Source: W1P20-047 sp051878795 (GTDB taxonomy: Bacteria; Actinomycetota; Coriobacteriia; Coriobacteriales; Eggerthellaceae). Taken from it: a stretch of DNA of 9,392 nt. Under the pieces are notes generated by a model that did no database searches, was not told where the DNA came from, and saw nothing but the letters and a program-made list of their open reading frames with translations. Shown one piece after another: positions 1 through 5,840 of this stretch; position 1 is the stretch's first letter, and each line of letters begins with the position of its first letter. The translations under genes were made by a program, and so were the position numbers. The stretch spans positions 1 through 9,392 of the forward strand of contig JBJEKU010000073.1 of assembly GCA_051878795.1 (NCBI GenBank). Direction: 5' to 3'.

Positions 1-1
1 C

Positions 2-1003
2 GTCAAGCCCGACGGCCTGCACTTCACCATCGCCGACACCGGCTGGGGCAAGGCGGTTTGGGGCAAGTACTACGGCCAATGGCTCATGGAAGCATGCGTG
101 CTCACCTACGACTTCGACCGCTTCCACCCCGAAGAAATCCTGTCCCTGATTTCCAAGTACCAGGTCACCACCTTGTGCTGCCCGCCCACCATGTACAGGC
201 TCATGATGCAGACCGACTTCGACAACTTCGACCTGTCCTCCCTGGAATACTCCACCACTGCAGGCGAGGCCCTGAACCCCGACCTGTTCGACTTCTGGAA
301 GGAACATACCGGCCTGACCATCTTCGAGGGCTTCGGCCAGACCGAAACCCCCATCACCGTGGGCAACCTGACCGGATCCACGCCCCAGGCGGGATCCATG
401 GGTAAGCCAGTCCCCATGTACTACACCCGCATCCTGCGCGAAGACGGATCGCTGTGCGCCCCCGGCGAAACCGGCGAGATCTGCATCAGCATGGAGCACA
501 ACCATGCCGGCATCATGATGGAGTACTACCGCAACCCTGAAAAGACTGCGGACGCCATCTATGACGGCTGGTACCACACCGGCGATACTGCTTGGTTCGA
601 CGAGAACGGCAACTACTGGTATGTCGGCCGCAACGACGACGTCATCAAGTCGAGCGGCTACCGCATCGGACCCTTCGAAATCGAATCCGTCCTGCTCGAG
701 CATGACGCCGTGCGTGAATGCGCCGTCACCGGCGTGCCCGACCCCGTCCGCGGCAAGGCCGTAAAGGCCACCATCGTCCTCGCGGACGGATACAAGCCCA
801 GCGAAGCGCTCACCAAGGAGCTGCAGAAGTGGGTCAAGAAGCAGACGGCGCCCTACAAGTACCCCCGCGTCGTCGACTACGTCGACGCCCTGCCCCGCAC
901 CGTCAACGGAAAGATCCGCCGTGCGGTCATCGCGAAGGCCGACGCTGAGGCGGCAAGCGTCCAGGAAACCGCGAAGAAGAACCTCAAGGAAGGTCTCATC
1001 TAA
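2..1003 (+). CDS. AMP-forming acyl-CoA synthetase (acetyl/medium-chain acyl-CoA synthetase type), 5'-truncated by window edge
   Basis: Activates a carboxylic acid to its acyl-CoA through an acyl-adenylate (ATP to AMP + PPi); cytosolic. The reading frame is open from base 2 and 333 residues are visible. Family members are usually about 540-560 residues, so roughly 220 N-terminal residues lie outside the window. Seen in order: the adenylation motif GFGQTE (from 329), the WYHTGD motif with its ribose-binding Asp (from 569), the hinge region GRNDDVIKSSGYRIGPFEIE (from 626), and the C-terminal PRTVNGKIRR with the catalytic Lys at 911-913. The hinge sequence and overall pattern resemble the ACSM/MACS group more than phenylacetate-CoA ligases. 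The acid substrate cannot be read from this fragment; short, branched-chain or aryl acids are all possible. The stop codon overlaps the next start by one base (TAATG), so translation is probably coupled. Its place ahead of a 2-oxoacid:ferredoxin oxidoreductase suggests that both enzymes share the acyl-CoA. Confidence 0.93.
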   Translation, partial: VKPDGLHFTIADTGWGKAVWGKYYGQWLMEACVLTYDFDRFHPEEILSLISKYQVTTLCCPPTMYRLMMQTDFDNFDLSSLEYSTTAGEALNPDLFDFWKEHTGLTIFEGFGQTETPITVGNLTGSTPQAGSMGKPVPMYYTRILREDGSLCAPGETGEICISMEHNHAGIMMEYYRNPEKTADAIYDGWYHTGDTAWFDENGNYWYVGRNDDVIKSSGYRIGPFEIESVLLEHDAVRECAVTGVPDPVRGKAVKATIVLADGYKPSEALTKELQKWVKKQTAPYKYPRVVDYVDALPRTVNGKIRRAVIAKADAEAASVQETAKKNLKEGLI

Positions 1004-1758
1004 TGACGGGCAGCTTCGCGCTGCAGCACCTCTTCGATGAGGCCCCTGTTTGCGTCATCTCGGGTCACTACGGCGTAGGCAAGACCAACGCCGCCCTGAA
1101 CCTGGCAGTCGACGCCGCGGATGCGGGCTATCAGATCGCTCTCGTGGACCTGGATGTGGTAAACCCCTACTTCCGCAGCAGCGAATACGCCGAGGAAATG
1201 GAAGCACGGGGCATACGCGTCGTATGCCCCGTTTTCGCCCGCTCCGGATCGAACCTTGACGTTCCCAGCCTTTCCCCCTTGGTCGGCCCCGCCATCCTTG
1301 CAGCGCAGGCAGATTTCTCCAAAGGCGGGAGGCAACGCGTCATCATCGACGCAGGCGGGGACGATGCCGGAGCCACCGCCGTCGGCCGCTATTCCGGCGA
1401 CATTGCAAACGCCCCCTACCGTATGCTCTACGTGGTCAACCGCTATCGCAACCTCACGCAAGACCCGCAGGAGGCCTTGCGGGTGCTCGCCGAGATCGAA
1501 TACGCCTCGCGCCTGAAGGCGACCGGGGTGCTCGGCAATTCCCATATGCAGGCGGAGACAACGCTCGATACCGTGGAAAACGCCCTGGGCTTCGCCGAAG
1601 ACATCGCTGAAGCCGCAGGCATCCCCCTCGAGGCCGTTACCCTACCGCGCGAAAGCCATACGCCTACGCTCGCCGCAGAGCGACCCGCCTTCGAAGGGGT
1701 AAGGCTGTATCCTGTTCGAATGATCGTGAAAACCCCCTGGGAGCGTTGCTCCCTCTAG
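1003..1758 (+). CDS. MinD/ParA-like P-loop ATPase in the oxidoreductase operon
   Basis: A 251-residue soluble nucleotide-binding protein of the SIMIBI/MinD-CobQ-like class. Walker A is GHYGVGKTN at residues 21-29. An acidic strand, ALVDLDVVNPYF (46-57), follows at the distance where MinD/Mrp proteins carry their switch I Asp. Walker B is VIIDAGGDD (113-121). There is no transmembrane segment and no CxxC pair (only three scattered Cys), so it does not look like an ApbC/Mrp iron-sulfur carrier. It lacks the usual ParA DNA-partition context. The start ATG overlaps the stop of the acyl-CoA synthetase, and the ferredoxin subunit follows after 29 bp, so it belongs to the operon. I recall similar ATPases near 2-oxoacid oxidoreductase genes in other anaerobes. 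Its job is unknown; assembly, maturation or activation of the oxidoreductase is an inference from context. Confidence 0.85.
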   Translation: MTGSFALQHLFDEAPVCVISGHYGVGKTNAALNLAVDAADAGYQIALVDLDVVNPYFRSSEYAEEMEARGIRVVCPVFARSGSNLDVPSLSPLVGPAILAAQADFSKGGRQRVIIDAGGDDAGATAVGRYSGDIANAPYRMLYVVNRYRNLTQDPQEALRVLAEIEYASRLKATGVLGNSHMQAETTLDTVENALGFAEDIAEAAGIPLEAVTLPRESHTPTLAAERPAFEGVRLYPVRMIVKTPWERCSL

Positions 1759-1787
1759 GGTTCCGATAAGTAAGGAGAGAAGATCCC

Positions 1788-1994
1788 ATGGCAAGAATCG
1801 AAGTGGATCAGGGCTTCTGCAAAGGCTGCGGCCTCTGCACCGACGTCTGCCCTAAGAACATCCTCGAGCTTGATGCTGCCACGCTGAATGCAAAGGGCTA
1901 TCACCCTGCGCACTGCGTCGACCAGTCCCAGTGCATCGGCTGCGCGAACTGCGCCCTGATGTGCCCCGACGTGGCCATTAAGGTTTGGAGGTAA
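1788..1994 (+). CDS. 2-oxoacid:ferredoxin oxidoreductase delta subunit, 2x[4Fe-4S] ferredoxin
   Basis: A 68-residue bacterial-type ferredoxin subunit (KorD/VorD/PorD type) that passes electrons from the TPP-containing catalytic core to free ferredoxin. Two complete CxxCxxCxxxCP motifs are visible: Cys 11, 14, 17, 21 and Cys 49, 52, 55, 59. They provide ligands for two [4Fe-4S] clusters. An extra Cys43 lies just before the second motif. The length is normal for a stand-alone delta subunit. A Shine-Dalgarno AAGGAGA at 1772-1778 sits 9 bp ahead of the ATG. The end of this gene carries the ribosome-binding site of the alpha-subunit gene, which starts 2 bp after the stop. It could function as a general ferredoxin, but the order delta-alpha-beta-gamma makes the subunit role much more likely. 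Confidence 0.95.
   Translation: MARIEVDQGFCKGCGLCTDVCPKNILELDAATLNAKGYHPAHCVDQSQCIGCANCALMCPDVAIKVWR
1987..1991 (+). promoter_or_regulatory. Shine-Dalgarno GGAGG that fixes the alpha-subunit start
   Basis: GGAGG lies inside the last codons of the ferredoxin gene, 5 bp before the ATG at 1997. It supports ATG 1997 over the in-frame TTG at 1985, which would add four residues, would have no ribosome-binding site and would overlap this one. Confidence 0.8.
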
Positions 1995-1996
1995 TC

Positions 1997-3067
1997 ATGG
2001 CTGAAAAAGTGCTTATGAAGGGCAACGAAGCCCTGGCTGAAAGCGCCGTTCGCGCCGGATGCCGTTACTTCTTCGGATATCCCATCACCCCGCAGACCGA
2101 GCTGGCTGCATACATGTCCAAGGTCATGCCCAAGATCGGCGGCACCTACCTGCAGGCCGAAAGCGAAGTCGCTGCCATCAACATGGTCTATGGTGCTTCC
2201 GCTGCGGGCGCACGCGTCATGACCTCCAGCTCTTCCCCCGGAATCTCGCTCAAGACCGAAGGCATCTCCTACATGGCCGGCGCAGACCTGCCGGGCGTCA
2301 TCATCAACGTCCAGCGAGGCGGCCCGGGTCTGGGCGGCATCCAACCCAGCCAGTCCGACTACTGGCAGGCAACCCGCGCAACCGGCCATGGCGACTTCCA
2401 GATCATCGTCTATGCCCCCAGCACCGTGCAGGAGATGGCGGACCTGGCGTACCGGGCTTTCGACGTCGCCGACAAGTACCGCATCCCCGTCATGATCCTG
2501 GCGGACGGCATGCTGGGCCAGATGATGGAACCCGTCGAGCTGCCCGAGGCACGCGACCTGGCGAGCCTGCCCGAAAAGCCCTGGGCAACCTGCGGACATG
2601 GCCATAAGCGCCCCCACAACATCGCAAACTCCCTGTATCTGACGGCAGATAAGCTGGAAGAGCTGAATATCGAGCGCTACAAGCGCTACGACGTCATCAA
2701 GGAACAGGAACAGAAAGCCGAGACCTTCATGACCGAGGATGCCGAATACGTGGTCGTGGCATTCGGCGCATCCGCCCGCGTTGCCCACAGCGCAGTCGTC
2801 GCAGCACGCGAGGAAGGCATCAAGGCCGGTCTGCTGCGCCCTGTGACCCTGTGGCCCTTCCCCACTAAGGCGATCGAGGAAACCATCCCCACAGCAAAAG
2901 CCTATCTTACCGTGGAAATGAACATGGGCCAGATGGTGGACGACGTGCGCCTGACTGTGAACGGCCGTCGCCCGGTAAGCTTTTACGGACGCACCGGCGG
3001 CGTCATCCCCACCCCCGCCGAAGTACTGGACCAGCTGCGCCAGCTGAGTGGAAAGGCAGGTGAATAG
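1997..3067 (+). CDS. vorB: 2-oxoacid:ferredoxin oxidoreductase alpha subunit, VorB type (3-methyl-2-oxobutanoate dehydrogenase subunit)
   Basis: A 356-residue alpha subunit of a 2-oxoacid:acceptor oxidoreductase, which catalyses 2-oxoacid + CoA + oxidised ferredoxin to acyl-CoA + CO2 + reduced ferredoxin. The N-terminal pyrimidine-binding domain shows YPITPQTE (28-35) and the conserved Glu in AESE (about residue 55) expected to contact the TPP aminopyrimidine. It continues with SSSSPGISLKTEG (77-89) and QRGGPGLGG (106-114). The C-terminal part (about 250-350) is the transketolase-C-like domain, with LLRPVTLWPFP (279-289). Length and motifs match the VorB/KorA group rather than the longer pyruvate-specific chains. 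Substrate choice among 2-oxoisovalerate, 2-oxoglutarate and others cannot be settled by eye, so the symbol refers to the family. The start is ATG 1997. The beta-subunit gene starts 2 bp after the stop. Confidence 0.93.
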   Translation: MAEKVLMKGNEALAESAVRAGCRYFFGYPITPQTELAAYMSKVMPKIGGTYLQAESEVAAINMVYGASAAGARVMTSSSSPGISLKTEGISYMAGADLPGVIINVQRGGPGLGGIQPSQSDYWQATRATGHGDFQIIVYAPSTVQEMADLAYRAFDVADKYRIPVMILADGMLGQMMEPVELPEARDLASLPEKPWATCGHGHKRPHNIANSLYLTADKLEELNIERYKRYDVIKEQEQKAETFMTEDAEYVVVAFGASARVAHSAVVAAREEGIKAGLLRPVTLWPFPTKAIEETIPTAKAYLTVEMNMGQMVDDVRLTVNGRRPVSFYGRTGGVIPTPAEVLDQLRQLSGKAGE

Positions 3068-3068
3068 C

Positions 3069-3899
3069 ATGGAAAAGGAAGAGAAGGTCGTATACGAGCG
3101 TCCTCATGCACTCCTTCCCGTCGTCACCAATTACTGCCCGGGCTGCCCTCACGGCATCGTGAACCGCCTGGTTGCCGAAATCATGGATGAGCTCGATATC
3201 GAAGGCAAGGCCGTCGGCGTGGCACCTGTCGGCTGCTCCGTCATGGCATACGACTTCTTCGGATGCGACATGATCGAAGCGGCACATGGTCGCGCCCCCG
3301 CAGTAGCCACCGCCGTGAAGCGCGTCCACCCCGAAAACGTGGTCTTCTCCTATCAGGGCGACGGCGACCTTGCCAGCATCGGCATGGCGGAAACCGTGCA
3401 TGCCGCCACCCGCGGCGAGAAGATCACCGTCATCTTCATCAATAACGCCATCTACGGTATGACCGGCGGCCAGATGGCCCCCACCTCGCTGCCCAACATG
3501 GTCACCCAGACCTCCCCGTACGGTCGCGATGTGGAAAGCGCAGGCTTCCCCGTGCGCGTATGCGAGCTGCTCAGCACCTTAGACGGCGTCGCATATTTGG
3601 AACGCGTCACCGTGGACACCCCCAAGAACGTCCGCGCAGCCAAGAAGGCTATCAAGAAGGCCTTCCAGACCCAGATCGATGGCGTCGGCTACTCCATGGT
3701 AGAAGTAGTATCCACCTGCCCCACCAACTGGGGCCTGACCCCGCAGAAGTCCTTCGAGTGGATGCGCGAGAACATGCTGCCCTACTATCCGCTGGGCGTA
3801 TACAAGGACGTTGTGGCAGACGGCTATGCAACCGCAGCAGAAGCAGCCGCAGCGCGTGCTGCAGACTGCCCTATCGCTCAGCAGAAGAAGGAGGCTTAA
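3069..3899 (+). CDS. 2-oxoacid:ferredoxin oxidoreductase beta subunit, TPP-binding
   Basis: A 276-residue TPP- and Mg-binding beta subunit (VorA/KorB-like) that forms the active site with the alpha subunit. CPGCPHG (23-29) near the N-terminus is the usual beta-subunit signature. The TPP motif starts at GDGD (97-100) and ends at the NN pair (125-126). The following NAIYGMTGGQMAPTS (126-140) is also characteristic. The last 30 residues are rich in Ala and Lys and look like a tail of low constraint; they contain the ribosome-binding site of the gamma gene. ATG 3069 is preferred because AGGTGA (3058-3063) lies 5 bp upstream; an in-frame GTG at 3048 would overlap the alpha gene. No cluster-binding insert is seen apart from the Cys residues near the N-terminus. 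Confidence 0.94.
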   Translation: MEKEEKVVYERPHALLPVVTNYCPGCPHGIVNRLVAEIMDELDIEGKAVGVAPVGCSVMAYDFFGCDMIEAAHGRAPAVATAVKRVHPENVVFSYQGDGDLASIGMAETVHAATRGEKITVIFINNAIYGMTGGQMAPTSLPNMVTQTSPYGRDVESAGFPVRVCELLSTLDGVAYLERVTVDTPKNVRAAKKAIKKAFQTQIDGVGYSMVEVVSTCPTNWGLTPQKSFEWMRENMLPYYPLGVYKDVVADGYATAAEAAAARAADCPIAQQKKEA

Positions 3900-3903
3900 A
3901 CCC

Positions 3904-4440
3904 ATGGGCAAGACGATGAACACCGTACTCGCCGGCTTCGGCGGCCAGGGCGTCCTGTTCGCGGGCAAGGTCATGGCCTACGCCGGCCTGATCGAAGAGC
4001 GTGAGGTCTCCTGGCTTCCCTCGTACGGTCCCGAAATGCGCGGCGGCACTGCAAACTGCAGCGTCTGCCTTTCCGACGACCCCATCGGATCGCCTCTGGT
4101 AGTAACCCCCGACGCACTGGTTGCCATGAACCAGCCTTCCCTGGACAAGTTCGTGGACAAGGTGCGCGAAGGCGGCATCATCGTGGCAGACTCCACCCTG
4201 GTCCAGAACATCCCCGACGTTCCCGGCGTGAAGGTCGTAGCCATCCCCGCAACCGAAATCGCCGAGCAGAACGGGCTCAAGGGCCTGGGCAACATCGTGC
4301 TCATCGGCAAGCTGTTCGAGGAAACCGGCTTCTGCAAGGAAGAGACCCTGGAAGCAGCCATCACCAAGTGCGTGCCCGCCCGTCACATCAAGAAGCTGCC
4401 GCTGAACATGCAGGCAGTGGAACTGGGCCGCAAGGCGTAA
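3904..4440 (+). CDS. 2-oxoacid:ferredoxin oxidoreductase gamma subunit
   Basis: A 178-residue gamma subunit of the 2-oxoacid:acceptor oxidoreductase family (KorC/PorG-like), cytosolic and part of the alpha-beta-gamma-delta complex; in this enzyme family the domain takes part in CoA handling. The glycine-rich start GFGGQG (11-16) and the PSYGPEMRGG block (39-48), followed by NCSV, are the family hallmarks. ATG 3904 has AAGGAGG at 3888-3894, 9 bp upstream. A second in-frame ATG at 3916 is possible but less well placed. The open frame continues upstream into the beta gene (GTG 3811), but that extension has no family homology that I recognise. This is the last gene of the operon; hairpins follow at 4458-4485 and 4516-4555. 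Confidence 0.94.
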   Translation: MGKTMNTVLAGFGGQGVLFAGKVMAYAGLIEEREVSWLPSYGPEMRGGTANCSVCLSDDPIGSPLVVTPDALVAMNQPSLDKFVDKVREGGIIVADSTLVQNIPDVPGVKVVAIPATEIAEQNGLKGLGNIVLIGKLFEETGFCKEETLEAAITKCVPARHIKKLPLNMQAVELGRKA

Positions 4441-4457
4441 AAAACAAGAAACCCGAT

Positions 4458-4485
4458 AGAAAGGGGCGCTTTTACACCCCTTTCT
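4458..4485. terminator. Hairpin in convergent intergenic region, T-rich tail on minus strand
   Basis: A 9-bp stem, AGAAAGGGG (4458-4466) with CCCCTTTCT (4477-4485), and a 10-nt loop. Read on the minus strand it is followed shortly by TTTCTTGTTTTTT (4452-4440 region), so it fits a factor-independent terminator for the minus-strand lipoprotein gene. On the plus strand no T run follows, so its role in ending the operon is less clear. Confidence 0.55.
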
Positions 4486-4515
4486 CGATGGCTGAAAAAC
4501 AGCTATATGACCCCG

Positions 4516-4555
4516 ACAGTGCGAGGCGCCGGCCGAAAGCCGGCGCCTCGCCTGT
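4516..4555. terminator. Strong GC-rich hairpin between convergent genes
   Basis: A perfect 13-bp stem, GCGAGGCGCCGGC (4521-4533) with its complement at 4539-4551, closing a 5-nt loop CGAAA. It extends by 4 bp (ACAG 4516-4519 with CTGT 4552-4555) past one bulged T at 4520. A short GTTTGAT follows on the plus strand. It lies 76 bp after the gamma-subunit stop, so it probably ends or stabilises the operon transcript, though the T tract is weak. Confidence 0.65.
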
Positions 4556-4601
4556 TTGATCGGCAGAATTATCAAAGGCTCTCACGGCACGCCCCGCCCA
4601 T

Positions 4602-5591
4602 TTAACCCGCAATTTCGGAATAGGTGGCTTCTGCAATCTGCTCCATGCAGAACAGGGCGCCTGCCTCATTGAAACCCGATTCAGAGCAGAGAACCACCAA
4701 TACGTAAGGATGATCACCTTCAACGATACCCCCATCATGGCGCACCGTCGCAAGGGTTCCGGTCTTATGGGCGAAAACGGTATCGGCAGGCAATCCTTGG
4801 GGGATGCCTGCGTTATCGGTTTGCTGTTCAAGCGCTTGAAGTACAAGCTCGCTCGACTCGCCGTCAACGAAGGTGCCGTTATATACCATTCGGAACAATA
4901 TCGCCAAATCGTCGGCGGAAACGTAATTTTCAACACCCTGTTCCATCGCGGCAGCATCCATCATCATACGATTAAGCTGGGTACCCGATAATCCAAGCTT
5001 CTTTGCCTCGGAATTCACGACCTCCATGCCTCCGCAGGCATCGATCAGCACGTTCGTGGCGATATTGTCGCTCTCGCTGATCATCTTGGTTACCAAATCC
5101 CGATAACTCACAGTTGCACCGGCGCCTAAACCTTGGAGGGAACCGGTTCCGCCCACGATATCGGACTCTTGAAGCGTATAAGGCTCATCAAGAGAACAAT
5201 CACCCTGGGCAACCGTCTCCAAAAAAGCGGCTGCAATAATCATTTTGATCATGCTCGCCGAAGGAACGGATTCATTCCCACGAACGCCCGCATATTCCCC
5301 GGTTTCCAAATCGATCGCAACCGCACCCACATCCATTCCGGATGCAGCGGCGATCTCTTCCATCTTCCTTGCCGCATCCTCCATAGCGCTCGAATCGGAA
5401 GGATCGATGGGATTTTCGGACTCTAAATCGTCTTCAGGCACCTTCTTGTCTTCCGCTTCTATTTCGACGGAGTCATATCCGCAACCATCCGAGCCATCCT
5501 GCACCGGGTCCGAGTCCGCCCCAATAGCCCCGCAGCCGCAAAGCGAAACCATTACTGCAAGGGTAAAAGCCCCCAAGGCGATCCGTTTCAT
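4602..5591 (-). CDS. Lipoprotein with class A beta-lactamase-like serine hydrolase domain
   Basis: A 329-residue surface lipoprotein. The N-terminus MKRIALGAFTLAVMVSLCGC is a lipoprotein signal peptide with lipobox LCGC, and Cys20 would be lipidated. An acidic, disordered linker follows (about 30-68), then a penicillin-recognising serine hydrolase domain (about 75-325). The active-site motifs are all visible: SMIK (113-116, nucleophile Ser113), SDN (174-176) and KTG (276-278), with spacings close to class A beta-lactamases. The omega-loop Glu166 motif (ExxLN) is not recognisable: the corresponding stretch reads NRMMMDAAAMEQ (207-218). Deacylation of beta-lactams may therefore be poor, and a cell-wall or other hydrolase role is possible. 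ATG 5591 is chosen over upstream in-frame starts (ORF open to 5747) because it creates the lipoprotein signal and has AAAGG (5602-5598) 6 bp ahead. The gene is monocistronic, convergent with the oxidoreductase operon and divergent from the zinc-ribbon gene. Confidence 0.88.
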   Translation of the reverse strand: MKRIALGAFTLAVMVSLCGCGAIGADSDPVQDGSDGCGYDSVEIEAEDKKVPEDDLESENPIDPSDSSAMEDAARKMEEIAAASGMDVGAVAIDLETGEYAGVRGNESVPSASMIKMIIAAAFLETVAQGDCSLDEPYTLQESDIVGGTGSLQGLGAGATVSYRDLVTKMISESDNIATNVLIDACGGMEVVNSEAKKLGLSGTQLNRMMMDAAAMEQGVENYVSADDLAILFRMVYNGTFVDGESSELVLQALEQQTDNAGIPQGLPADTVFAHKTGTLATVRHDGGIVEGDHPYVLVVLCSESGFNEAGALFCMEQIAEATYSEIAG

Positions 5592-5598
5592 CCGTTTC
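5581..5598. repeat. 9-bp tandem direct repeat across the lipoprotein start codon
   Basis: ATCCGTTTC occurs twice head to tail (5581-5589 and 5590-5598). Read on the gene's strand it is GAAACGGAT twice, spanning the end of the ribosome-binding site, the start codon and the first three codons. Unit length is a multiple of three, so copy-number change would keep the frame. Confidence 0.8.
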
Positions 5599-5621
5599 CT
5601 TTCCCTTTCATGTGCGCACCC

Positions 5622-5627
5622 ATTGTA
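5622..5627 (-). promoter_or_regulatory. Candidate -10 element (TACAAT) for the lipoprotein gene
   Basis: On the minus strand GGATACAAT matches the -10 consensus at five of six bases and lies about 30 bp before the start codon, giving a short leader with the ribosome-binding site. No good -35 is seen at 16-18 bp; TTGCGT (5653-5648) is 20 bp away. An 8-bp palindrome GTGCGCAC (5612-5619) lies between this element and the start and might be an operator. Confidence 0.35.
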
Positions 5628-5771
5628 TCCGAGGCAGATGGCAAGGCACGCAAGTACCCCCGGCAAGCATCCTTGAACCATGCTCCAATGCGCAAAGAGC
5701 GTCTCCTCCGACTGAAAATCGCCTTTTTCCCAGGTCAAGTTGAACATTAGAGCATGATTGCCCTAAATGGC

Positions 5772-5783
5772 GAAACACGCTTC
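5772..5783. promoter_or_regulatory. Candidate operator dyad GAAACACGCTTC upstream of the zinc-ribbon gene
   Basis: An imperfect inverted repeat (GAAAC-AC-GCTTC, one mismatch). It differs by one base from the perfect dyad at 6870-6881 upstream of the ABC transporter gene. It occupies the place of a -35 element, 12 bp ahead of the TATACT box, where a bound protein would act directly on transcription. The identity of any regulator is unknown. Confidence 0.4.
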
Positions 5784-5795
5784 CTGACGCGAGGC

Positions 5796-5801
5796 TATAC
5801 T
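5796..5801 (+). promoter_or_regulatory. Candidate -10 element (TATACT) for the zinc-ribbon/YARHG gene
   Basis: TATACT matches the -10 consensus at five of six bases, 39 bp before the start codon at 5841. No convincing -35 lies 16-18 bp upstream; that place is taken by the GAAACACGCTTC dyad, which suggests an activator-dependent or repressed promoter. The surrounding GGCTATACTGGTC is similar to GGCTATGATGGTC at 6913-6925 ahead of the ABC gene. Confidence 0.45.
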
Positions 5802-5830
5802 GGTCGAGTCGATACGATTCCCAGAATTGT

Positions 5831-5836
5831 AGGAGG
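5831..5836 (+). promoter_or_regulatory. Shine-Dalgarno AGGAGG deciding the zinc-ribbon gene start
   Basis: AGGAGG lies 4 bp before ATG 5841. The in-frame ATG at 5754 has no ribosome-binding site, lies upstream of the likely -10 box, and would put 29 unrelated residues ahead of the zinc ribbon. Confidence 0.75.
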
Positions 5837-5840
5837 GTCC

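Noticed and set aside
1000..1545. A 181-codon minus-strand frame opposite the P-loop ATPase gene
   Set aside because: It overlaps a gene with intact Walker motifs and operon coupling; no independent support.
1003..1758. ParA chromosome or plasmid partition protein
   Set aside because: No ParB gene or parS-like repeats nearby; its position inside a metabolic operon argues against partition.
1901..3070. A 389-codon open frame on the minus strand opposite the alpha-subunit gene
   Set aside because: It mirrors the strongly biased codons of vorB, has no ribosome-binding site or recognisable domain, and its His/Cys/Gly-rich product is typical of antisense reading of GC-rich genes.
3811..3903. GTG 3811 as the start of the gamma subunit
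   Set aside because: It would overlap the beta gene by about 90 bp and add Gln/Arg-rich residues unlike the family; ATG 3904 has AAGGAGG upstream and starts next to the GFGGQG motif.
4602..5591. Antibiotic-resistance class A beta-lactamase
   Set aside because: The omega-loop Glu166 motif is not recognisable and there is no mobile-element or regulator context; the broader serine hydrolase call is safer.
5592..5747. An upstream start giving a 381-residue form of the beta-lactamase-like protein
   Set aside because: The extra 52 residues are unlike the family, would cover the candidate promoter, and would bury the lipoprotein signal peptide that starts at 5591.
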